Positions 10,503 to 56,035 of a stretch of 64,000 nucleotides of DNA are shown here, piece after piece; position 1 is the stretch's first letter; each line of letters begins with the position of its first letter. The notes beneath the pieces were generated by a model. It ran no database searches. It was not told the DNA's origin and worked only from the letters and a program-made list of their open reading frames with translations. The stretch comes from Lumbricus rubellus. Its lineage: Eukaryota; Annelida; Clitellata; Crassiclitellata; Lumbricidae. The stretch covers positions 34,417,999-34,481,998 of the forward strand of contig OX243814.1 of NCBI GenBank assembly GCA_945859605.1. Reading direction: 5' to 3'. The translations under genes were made by a program, and so were the position numbers.

Positions 10503-12502
10503 TGATCATTGACCTCTTCTGGCAGCGATCGGGAATGGGAGGACGTGTGTGTGTGTGTGATAGACCGGCAACGCTGTTTAATATATTGGATTGCATTGCG
10601 GGTGTGTTTGTATGGAGGAGTGGCTGAATTGTGGATGTCAGTGAAATGATTCTTACTGCTAGGCAACTGGGTTTTTTTATAGCTGGGCTCCTGTATATTG
10701 TGCACTTGTGATGTGTGTTTGTTTGTTTGTTGGTTGGTGTGTGACATATGTGACCATTCTGACCAAAACCAGGCTATGTTGCAATGCACGCTTCTGAGAT
10801 AATGACTGAAGTGTGATAAAAATTCAATTTTTGGTTTTGTCAGAAATAATAAATAAATATGTTTTAGACAAAGTAAAAGAACAATTTGTGAAAAAATGAT
10901 TTTTAATTGTATTTTAGATGATTTTGAAGTTGCTACAATTCTATGACTTTGAAATTTGCGACTTTCCCGCCATTAATAGCCATACACTGCATAAGGTTCG
11001 CATAGCATATGAGGCATGAGCAAAAATCCCAGACTTCCTTCTGGCTTACTTTGCAGTCTGTTTATTTTTGTAAATTTAATTAAATTCTGAACATGGTTGC
11101 TAAAGAATTTTGCATTCCAAGGTTATAGAAAACTTTAAATGCATTTTTTCTGAAAATTTTAATTTGAGGGGTGGAGCCATATTTTTACAATATTTTTACT
11201 TACATGACTTTGGACAGAAACATTATGGAACAATGAGATTTTGTGTCAATTTAAAGAAGAGACTTTATTCTTTTAAAAAGATGTATGCCACTCAAATTGT
11301 AAAAAATGCAACTTAAGCCTGGTTTTGGCAAAATGTGTCGGATATTTACTCGTTTTATATGTTTGTATATTACTGTTACTGTTACAACTAGGCATTGAAC
11401 ACTGGCTTGATGTGCACAATTGGCACAATCTGAGTTATAGTGTGCAAAGCAGCTACTTGTAAGCATGTATTCTGAAAATAGGTGAGCACATAGTACTTAC
11501 ATGTATATAACTATGTATGCAATGCATGTACATCAGCATTTGTTTATGTAATTGTATGTGTGTATGCATGCATGTTTCGTGTACATTTATAGAAGTGTGA
11601 CCTTTTGTAAAGCCTTATGTGCGTGATGTAAAGTAAAGCGACAGGAGGTTGATGATGAGCTGGATCTGTGATGGACTGAGACACCTATCTTGAACAAAGC
11701 TTTTGCACTTGCTGAGACTTTTGGTTGGTTGGTTGGTTGGTTGGTTGGTTGCATTGCATATTAAACATTTTCTGCTTTTACCATTTGCTTTTACCACTTT
11801 TGTTGCTGCTGCTACTGTGGAAAGACGATGGTAGGTAGGAACCCACGATTGAATTTAATGTTGACAGGCAATGAAATAAAATTGAGATTGCATAATAATA
11901 ATAATAATAATTACGACGATTTATATGGCGCAGTAACACAGCCATGCCGTTACAAGGGCGCCTTACAAAAACAGCATAATTACACACAGTTTGTTTTTCC
12001 AGTGTTTCAACGTTTGATTATATTCAGTTTGGTTTGTTGCTGTGCAGAATCACTTCTGTTTTTTGCATTCATTGCTAAAACTGTTGTTCTCAATTGAGAA
12101 ATTTTGCAGTGAGTATCACAGTTATTAAAGTCTTTTGATTGGTGGGGGCATGATTAACTGGAAGGCAAACACGTTCTTAGCTTTTACCGTTTTTCTAAAG
12201 TTCTCTTGCTGTTGCCAGTGCTGGGTAAAAGATTATGGGGAGGGACCTTTGATTGAATTAAAAGTCAACTGGCAACTAATGAAATTTAAATTGAATATTA
12301 TTTGCCATTCTTAGTCTCATTGGTTTTTCTGATGTTTGACTTTTTTGTAAATGTTATATTAAATTTGGTTTTGTGATTTACGACGTGTTTCTTCCATCTT
12401 GCATCATTAGTTAATAAATAAGTTATATACATGTAGGCATACTTGCATGTATGTACTATGTACTTGTAGTTATGACAACAGTTAAATGCCTGCAATATCA
12501 TG
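10503..12502. other. Region downstream of RNF4-like gene, no gene seen
   Basis: AT-rich DNA that should hold the RNF4-like 3'UTR. It contains a short (GT)n near 10545, a GGTT array at 11723-11751 and an ATA array near 11893. I see no coding segment with support. Confidence 0.6.
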
Positions 12503-12716
12503 TTCGGCGCGGTGGTGTAGTGGTGGCGTCGTTGCCTTGGAGCAGGAAGGTTCGAGGTTCGAATCCACCTCGCCATGTAAGGACCTTGGGCAAGTCCTTC
12601 ACTCACAATTGCTCAGCACTTCGGCTTGAAACTCCAATGCAGTGTCCGCTCTGCATTCGGGAGCGCCTCTGAGTAGCAGAGCTTGAAGGGGTGCTATGTA
12701 ACAAGTACACATACAA
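12503..12716 (+). mobile_element. tRNA-derived SINE, copy 3
   Basis: The clearest copy. The head GGCGCGGTGGTGTAGTGGTG has an A-box-like core, GGTTCGAGGTTCGAATCC holds the B box, and the tail is GGGAGCGCCTCTGAGTAG followed by a GGTGCTATGTAACAAG-like end. Confidence 0.9.
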
Positions 12717-13088
12717 ACAATACATCATCATCAATAACAGAAACAACCGCATCTGACTTCCTTTCTGTTGCTTTTGCACGCGAAGCTCAAATCCACTTTA
12801 ATGTCACAACCATTGTTTCTAATGTTATACCACAGGCAGTGCTGTGTAAGTGGGTCTATAGGCCTACGCTGATGAAATGGTTATTGAGCTTTCTGGCAGT
12901 TTCTGCAATGGAGCAGTAGTCCTAAGCCTACTTATCAGGCGCAAATTTTACTACAGGTGGTGCTTAGGTGCATATTGTTCTGAAAAATAGGCCTACTGTG
13001 ATTCACATTATTTTCTATACATGCACTGGTTGCCTTTCGAGGAAACCTGTGCCTGTCACAAGCTAGGATAAAGGAGGAGGGTTCCGCG

Positions 13089-13352
13089 GTGGGCCTGCGA
13101 CCCACCCGGGTAAAACAAATCGAGCAACAGAAACAATGCAGCGAAGCCAGGATAGCAAGACAAGTGATGAACTGGACTCCGGAGGGAAGGCGCGGAAGAG
13201 GCAGACCAAGGAAAAACTGGACAGAAACCATCAAGGGAGATCTGAAATGCATGGACATGACATGGGACGAGGTGATTCAACTGGCGGTAGACAGGGAGGA
13301 ATGGAGGAGCTGCATTGCCCGATGTGCAGAACTGCACGCAAAGGACTGATGA
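13089..13352 (+). mobile_element. Non-LTR retrotransposon 3' coding fragment
   Basis: An 86-codon open frame ends in a segment typical of LINE ORF2 C termini: NWTPEGRRGRGRPRKNW, then KGDLKCMDMTWDEV, then DREEWRSCIARC and a stop. The RT region is missing, so this is a 5'-truncated remnant. It is a different lineage from the LINEs at 18377 and 23660. Confidence 0.7.
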
Positions 13353-13379
13353 AAAAAAACTGTTCATGGCCCTTGGGGC

Positions 13380-15182
13380 TCCCTCCCTTTCTGCACATGC
13401 ACTCTAGTTTCTATGCAGGACACAAAAGATTCGGGCTCCGGTGGATGAGTTGAAAGAATCGAGTTTTAAATTTAGAATTGAAAGACCGCAACAATTTAAC
13501 AAACGCCAGAATTTGCAGAGCCGAACAGGTGATGCAATGCTCTGGATCAGCTTGCACCGACGGCGCTGTTTAAACCAGTCATCGAAGTAACTGTTAGGCC
13601 TACTGACAATGATGACGATTCTAGCGTCATTCTTAAACAACGACAGAAACGACCGGTAGCCTACTTGTCGGTTAATTCACCGCCACACACAGAAATCCAT
13701 TATAGGAAATTTTACATGCAAAAATTAATTCACCGCCGGTTACATCTGAAATTTAAAAGGAATTGGAATCGCTTCGCGCATTTCACATTGACCTACCGGG
13801 GGCAGTTTAAATGTATCGAAACTAATTAAGACTTATTTGGTAACTTTTGGCATTCAGTCAAACATAAGCCATAATAATAGGCTAGCTGCAATTAACCAGC
13901 CGCATGCTATTCAGCATGTAGCCTGAACAATCTTCTGAGTTTAGTATGTAGGGCATTGTATGCCTATGTAGCCTATGCCCTATGGATCAGCCTCAGTGTG
14001 CCATGCAGTATGTGTTTGATCATGCCTGGCTTATTAGGTTAATGATCTATAGAAAAAGGAATTAAACGTCGACATATTGTTCTTCTGAACAGCGTTTAGA
14101 TCAGATTTAGACGACAACCACAACAAAAGCCAACTGTTCCTTTCAATATTCTTTCTGCCAACTGCGCGCGATCTTTCGATAAAAGCATTCAGCTGAATCG
14201 AAGCTAAGGTGGAGAGCAGCGGGGGGCTGCGGAAACCAATCCCCCGCCACTCCAGTTAAAGCTCTGCGTGCCGCGTGCAGTGGTGGATAAGTTGCTTTGA
14301 TAAATCGATCCTCCGTGACTTGTCGACTTCTTTATCCAAAATCCTTTCAACTGACGCTCAGCAACTGTCGCAGTCGGTGGTGATTTTATTGTTCGTCTCA
14401 ATGCATGCAGTCAAGCGAAACGACAGCGTTGATATTATAATTCACAGTCGTTGTTGTCGGCGTCAAGCTGGAGTCGGTGACTGAAGGAGCGTTGCCAAGA
14501 AGCGTTGCTATGCGCTCGACAAGCAAACCTTCTTTAATAGCCCAAAAAGAGCACTGAGATAAATGGCGATCCGGGCGATAAAAGCCACACTTGAACGGCC
14601 CCCTCTGGATACGTAGTCAACCGACACAGCGCTGTTTTCTACGGAGGGGGTTCGTGTCTCCATGACAACCGACGTCGCTTCTAGAGTCCCTCGTAAAAGT
14701 CACATCGTCATTTGAGGCGTAGCCAGCTTTGAGAAATTGTTGGTCTATCTGCATTTATGTGGCGCCACGATGGAAAAAAACTTTTCCCAAGAAATTAGCT
14801 TTGAAAAGTCTTCGATGGCAGAACAGATCCAGATTGCTGCTCCTTCCGGTGGGCGGTGACCTCGGGCTGTGACCTCTGAATGCATGGGCGTCCGCATCGG
14901 GGCGCAAGGGGGCGCACTTGCGCCTCCTGGATTTTCGCATAGCTGCACATAAACCTAGATTATTTGGTTGTGATTGTTACAACGCGATTTTAAATGTGAT
15001 TATCGATTCGTTCTACAAGTTGAACCTATATAATCTTTCTTTGGGCGCATAATGTATAGGTAGGCTATAGGATTCTCTCATGGTCATATGGAAATTCAAA
15101 CTGTCACCCATTAAATTTAGACCATGCGACATTTATTTAAAAGTTTGTGCCCCCCTAGAAAAATTCCTGCGGACGCCCATGT
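13380..15182. other. Repeat-rich region without recognised gene
   Basis: No supported coding exon. The segment near 14840-14945 (GACCTCGGGCTGTGACCTCT and GGGCGTCCGCATCGGGGC) shares words with 15150-15266, which suggests a common decayed repeat. Confidence 0.5.
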
Positions 15183-15266
15183 CTGAATGTGACCTCGGAA
15201 TGTGACCTCGGAATGTGACCTCGGAATGTGATCTCGGAATGTGACCTCGGAATGTGACCTCGGACA
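15183..15266. repeat. 13-bp minisatellite AATGTGACCTCGG
   Basis: About six nearly identical tandem units of 13 bp, one with a C-to-T change (GTGATCTCGG). Confidence 0.9.
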
Positions 15267-15440
15267 GTCGGACTGTTGCCACAGAGTGCCTTGTTGCTTA
15301 CAGATGAGAAGAAACCAGTGCACTGGAGACGATTTACATTGTGCGTCCCAATATAATACTCGGCAGAGCAAATTTCTGGTAGGGAAATGACCACAGGGTA
15401 AAGGCATTTTCAACGGGGCATTTGCCTCTGCTTGTGCTGC

Positions 15441-15488
15441 TGTAGAGCCGCCACTTTGGGCGGGGCTGCCCAAAGTGGCGGCTCTACA
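15441..15488. repeat. Perfect 20-bp inverted repeat made of hAT-type ends
   Basis: TGTAGAGCCGCCACTTTGGG and its exact reverse complement are separated by 8 bp. The outer part matches the terminal inverted repeat of the hAT element at 56036-58577 (CAGTGGCGGCTCTA). Confidence 0.9.
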
Positions 15489-15578
15489 CGGTTTAATTAG
15501 GATTTCACAGTTGAGTAAGAGTACGTGTGTATTTGATATTCTGAGTATCTTACGACTGCTATGACCAGAAACGATTCT

Positions 15579-16312
15579 AGGACGTTTCATCCCAGGACGA
15601 TTCATCCCAGGACGATTCATCCCGGACGATTCATCCAGTGGACGTTTCATCCCCGGACGGTTCATCCCCGGACGGTTCATCTCGCGAACGGTTCATCCAG
15701 TGGACGGTTCATCCCAGGCCGTTTCATCCCAGGACGTTTCATCCCAATGGACAATTATTGGAGAGAATAATATTCAAAATATATGAAACTATTTATATCT
15801 ATTTAATCGCAGGTTCTACAGATATCATATAAGAAAACATATTAAGCCTATAAAACATGCAATAAAATCTAGATAAAAAATAGGAGTAAAATATATCATA
15901 TAAAAACAAGTAACCATTTATAGCATGCAATTAAATGTAATAAAGGAAAACATAAGACTATAAAACATGCAATTGAAACGATATAAGCTGAAACGATACT
16001 ATATATAATATATATATATATATATATGGGGGCTAGTGCTTTCTAGGGGGGAATAAGCCAGGGATAAAATACCATTTTAAATTAATCTGGACCTACTTGA
16101 GGTTCGACTAATGTATCATATTATTCTCTCTAATAATTGTCCATTGGGATGAAACGTCCTGGGATGAAACGGCCTGGGATGAACCGTCCACTGGATGAAC
16201 TGTCCGCGAGATGAACCGTCCGGGGATGAACCGTCCGGGGATGAAACGTCCACTGGATGAATCGTCCGGGATGAACCGTCCGGGGATGAATCGTCCGAGG
16301 ATGAAACGTCCG
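15579..16312. mobile_element. Foldback-like element with minisatellite arms
   Basis: The left arm (15579-15775) is a tandem array of ~15-bp units of the type AGGACGTTTCATCCC. The right arm (16117-16312) is the same kind of array in reverse complement. Each arm ends inward with CCAATGGACAATTATTGGAG or its complement. The ~340-bp AT-rich loop contains a (TA)n run. No coding content is seen. Confidence 0.85.
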
Positions 16313-17026
16313 GATACCCCAGAAACAGAGCCGCCCATTCATGCGCATCGGTTCCATGGAGCCACTGAACGCGTCACTGGATGCGCCGAAGTCGTTGCCT
16401 GCTGAGCGTAAATTGCACTTTGACCAGTGCTTTCTCGGTTACTTCAGCTCTGCAGGTCTACGAACGGATGGGATCCGATACGACAGTGTCCAATATAACT
16501 ATATTCTGTATTCAGGATCTGTCGCACCAACCACTTTAATAATAGGCTATTAGATCTTTATTAGATCTAATAATTAGATAAGTGATCTCAGTCTGTTTTC
16601 TCAGGCAGAGAATCATTGGCTGTGACGCTGTACATGCAGTGTAGCCTACACTCTGCAGTTCTCGTTTGAACACAACTTTCGTCTATCAGCGTCTAACACG
16701 CAGGCCTATTATTAATTATTATTCGTCGTGAATGGTCGACGTGTGCGTATCTACGTAAGTAGGGAACCTGCATTCACGGGCTGTTGATTACCGCAGTGGA
16801 CACAACTTGGCAGCAGTTCTGAGAGAAACAGATTCCGTTCAACCGGGCATCTACAGGCCTACAACGGAATTTGATTAGATTAATTTATTATAGTCTCATA
16901 TTTGACTATCGACTGGCGACTTTCGCTTGTTGCTTTGATAAGGGCGCAATAGAAGTTATCAGACGAGACAATTCTTAGATACATGTTCTTGTAGAAATCC
17001 AATTAAGGCAGAGATTTAAACTATTA
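16313..17026. promoter_or_regulatory. Upstream region of the sushi/FAMT gene
   Basis: No open frame or recognisable element. By position it should contain the promoter and 5'UTR of the large gene starting at 17027. No TATA box or other core motif could be assigned with confidence. Confidence 0.35.
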
Positions 17027-52409
<35,383 letters not shown>

Positions 52410-52426
52410 TATGGGTGCAGATGCGG

Positions 52427-52430
52427 CTGC

Positions 52431-52506
<76 letters not shown>
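52427..52506. repeat. (GCT)n(GAT)n array in the 3'UTR
   Basis: GCT then GAT trinucleotides starting 18 bp after the stop codon of the large gene, so probably transcribed. Confidence 0.9.
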
Positions 52507-52815
52507 ATGTCAACCGGCGGAGGCGTGATGATGCAGACATGATAAAGGACTGTATACTTCTGTTAGATACGTTAAAGGATTTTGTTTAGAGTAGGGTACT
52601 TGTCCAGATGCATACCTATAGGCCTACTTACATGCATGCATATATAAAGATATAATTATAAATACATTGCATGCATATATACGTGCATGCATACATAGGC
52701 CTACAATCGCACAATGCACATACGTCGCCTATTTTGTCTGCACGGATTCCTTTTGGTGTTGACCGTGTTGTCTGTGATTTAAGTTTTCAAGTGGATCAAA
52801 CGACTGAGCAAAAAA

Positions 52816-52832
52816 ATAAATAAAATAACCTA
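52816..52832 (+). terminator. Possible poly(A) signal of the large gene
   Basis: AATAAATAAAATAACC lies about 410 bp after the stop codon. Position is plausible but AT-rich DNA makes chance matches common. Confidence 0.35.
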
Positions 52833-53087
52833 AATTATTGCAAAAGGAATTCGTCTCATTTTTTATTTGTTTTTTCCCAACAATTCGGCTGACAGTGACA
52901 GACCGCAACCGCGCGCTTATAATAATTATCTACGGTATAGCTGTATATAATTATAGCCTATAGCCTAAGCCTACATATACAGTAACTTAGCCTATGTGTG
53001 CAGTAATAATTATCTTAACTAACATCAATATTAACCAGTGTAAGAATTGTGGAAAAAATAACTGGGGGGAAGGGGGTTGGACCATTA

Positions 53088-54055
53088 CACTGTGTCCGGA
53101 AAAAAAGGGACCCATTTTGTAAATATAAAAATAAATAGTAAATATTCATCGATTTTCACAATTCAAGGACCATTTTAATCCTGACATATTTGTCTAACAT
53201 TGGTGAAAATATAAAAGTTCCAGTCCAAATGTTGACGTCATAATCACGTCATTTGCACAAAAAGTCAAATTTAAGAGATAAACGCGCAAAATCATCCAAA
53301 ATTTCAATATTTTATGATTTAATTTATCAATATTAAATGCATCTTTAATCTTATTTTTGTATCTGAATTATGTCAGACTGCAATTTGTGGTCAAAGTGCA
53401 CGCCTTTGGCCTCAACGTAAGCTTCAAAACGGTCGCGCTAATAGCCAACAGCAGCATCGATAACCAGCTTGTCAAAATTCTCCCTGGCATTAACAATTCG
53501 CTCACGGAGTTCTTCAATGTCTCTTATCCTTGTGTTGTATACCTTCTCCTCCATCAGTCTCCGTATCTTATTATAAGAGGAATTTAAGCGGGCGACCGTT
53601 TAGCGGCCAAAGATTAAGAGGAATGAAATCCGAGTCTCATTAGTCAACGGTTCAACATATTGACGAACTCAGTGAGCTGAAGCACCATTTTGTTGAAATG
53701 TGTAGGCTATTGTTCCGAACATTCCCGGAATTCAGACATCAATTTTATATGGAGCAGACAATCCCTGTAATAAGCTGCATTTATTTTCACTCTTGGTTCA
53801 ATTAAATGGATTTCCGTTTTAACAAGAGCCAATAGGCCTATACCAACCGAAACCATGCATGAATAGCCGGCTAAATGCATTTTCATGCAAATGACGTCAT
53901 CATGACGTCACTATTTCGACTTGAACTTTTATATTTTCACAATTGTTAGAGAAATATGTTAGGATAAGAACGGTCTTTGAATTGTAAAAATCGATGAATA
54001 TTTATTATTTATTTTCATATTTAAAAAATGGGTCCCTTTTTTTCCGGACACAGTG
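53088..54055 (-). mobile_element. Tc1/mariner-type transposon, degenerate (968 bp)
   Basis: The inverted ends CACTGTGTCCGGAAAAAAAG are flanked by TA. The minus strand near 53385-53450 encodes RDRFEAYVEAKGVHFDHKL, typical of a mariner-family transposase C terminus. Other parts are frameshifted or lost. It sits inside a second repeat that also exists at 25955-26120. Confidence 0.85.
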
Positions 54056-54099
54056 TATAAACTTGGAATCGGGGTATGAAAAACATACTTTAACATGGG

Positions 54100-55031
54100 G
54101 CTCCAAGAAAGACTGCGGGGTTGAACCTTAAACCCCCCGGCAATTCTCACCCTGATATTAACTATACAGTCTATACTAGCAGAAGACAGAGCCTGCACTA
54201 GGCCTACGACGGCTCTTATAGCAGCCTACAAAGCACGTCGTCTATCCTACGGGAGCTTCGGGAATCTGACTCCGCTCTGCTGCAGATCTTCATGCCTGCA
54301 GTGTCTTATCCAATGCGTCACCGGGTGATGAGCAGCTGCATGAATCATCGATTGTAAAACAATTTATATTAAAAGTCAATCGATAATTATTTATTTATTG
54401 GTTTATATGCATGCCTATGTATACTGAAAACCAGGAAACGACTCACAATCGCACAAAAAATTATAGGCATATTCTCTTAATAACAAAACACTATACTCGT
54501 AGACCTATAATGAGTGTAGGCCTAAAGGAGAGGCCTGTACGGCTACAGTGTGCGCAGTGACATAATGCGCCACACGGCGGGGTCTAGGCCTATATGAATT
54601 TGAATTCACGTCAGATGAGACAGTGTAATTAATTAGGCCTAAATAAGCCATTTTTAATATTGAGAGTATTAGGCCTATCTATAGGCCTGCCTGCCAGCAT
54701 GTGGATATAGCCTAATGGAGGTTCCAATAATAAGGCCTATGGATACCTAGGCCTATAGGCCTACATGCGTAAAGGTTGTATAGCCTGCTGCAGCAGGCCT
54801 ACGTTAAAATGGACGATGCAGAACTAGATAGCCCATTTTTTGCAATTTCCACTATAGAGACGTAGGCCAACAAAAACATTAACAAATAACTAGTCCCACT
54901 TAATTTAAGTTAATTAGGCCTACATTCAATTGCGACAGTGGTAGGAGTCACAATTCTTATTCACATAGGCCTACGTACGCCGATAAACATAGCATATATA
55001 GGCCTATGCTAGCCTTGTTGTAGGCAGTATA
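54100..55031. other. Region dense in AGGCCTA words, no gene seen
   Basis: Many TAGGCCTA/TATAGGCCTA occurrences (for example 54590-54780) in AT-rich DNA. No supported open frame. Confidence 0.6.
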
Positions 55032-55469
55032 GGGGCCGTCCATAAAGTACGTCACGCTATTTTTGACCATTTTTGACCCCCCTGTCGCAACTCGCAAACT
55101 GTCACAAATCTCGGACCCCCCCCCTAAAGTATGAATTTTCGGAAAAAATTTCAATGAACACCGCAAGGCTATACCTAAGGCCTAAAACAAGGCTTCGCAA
55201 CATCATTAGGCTACTAGCGCTCCTAGCGAGAGGAATCGTGAACAAAACATTCAGGGATAGCCATACGCATTTCATGCCATTTTGACATAAAACTAATTCA
55301 AATGTTTCACAAAATTTTTGAGAATTATTTCTAAAGCTATTAAATTCTACTAAAAAAATTAAAAAAAATAAATGTGTGACGTCACACATGGCCTGACCCC
55401 TCTCTCTGTCACAAACTGTCACACTTTCTTTTAAAAAACCGGAGCGTGACGTACTTTATGGACGGCCCC
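55032..55469. mobile_element. Terminal-inverted-repeat element (438 bp), non-coding
   Basis: The ends GGGGCCGTCCATAAAGTACG and its reverse complement form a perfect inverted repeat of at least 20 bp, continuing TCACGC. There is no transposase. Flanks share AGTATA, but the duplication length is uncertain. Confidence 0.85.
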
Positions 55470-55518
55470 ATAGTATAGGGCCTAACCTACTATAATATAT
55501 TTCATTGTTCGTTGCCTT

Positions 55519-55610
55519 CAGGGTTTAAAGTGCGACTGGACGGTCATGGACGGCGTTCAGACACTCATTTTAAAATCTGAACACCATCCAGAAACTTATT
55601 TGGCCCGCAG
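55519..55610 (+). mobile_element. Truncated hAT-type MITE
   Basis: It starts CAGGGTTTAAAGTGCGAC and contains GGTCATGGACGGCGTTC, homologous to the elements at 704 and 6762. The right end is missing. Confidence 0.6.
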
Positions 55611-56035
55611 AGCAGGTAGGCTAAAGGCAAAGCCGTGTATAGGAAAAGTTGTGACAAGGGCTGTGCCAGATGTTGATTGGCTGGCCAAGTCACGTGGTTG
55701 CTGGTCGCCATATTGAATCCAGGCGGCGCCGCGGCGATCAGCTGATGCGTCGACAAATGCGTTGACAAATCGCCAGTGCTAAGTTTATTTCCGTAAAAAA
55801 TTCCATGGGATTAAATGACTATAATTGTAATGTAATCCGATGTATAGTATGCAACAATAATTATAGGCCTAATACGAAAGCTGTTGACCGAATTTGCTAA
55901 ACGGCTATGGTTTGCCACCGATGGACACGCTGTGGTCTTAACTGCCTTGTGGACGCTGATTATGACGAGTTCATCTGTCACCGTGACCCTTGAAGCCATC
56001 TAATATACGGAGCCGGCCCTCACCCAAATGGCGCC

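Noticed and set aside
15117..15832. Frames with repeating NRPG, HPRT or SEVTFR units
   Set aside because: They are translated minisatellites of the foldback element and the GTGACCTCGG array.
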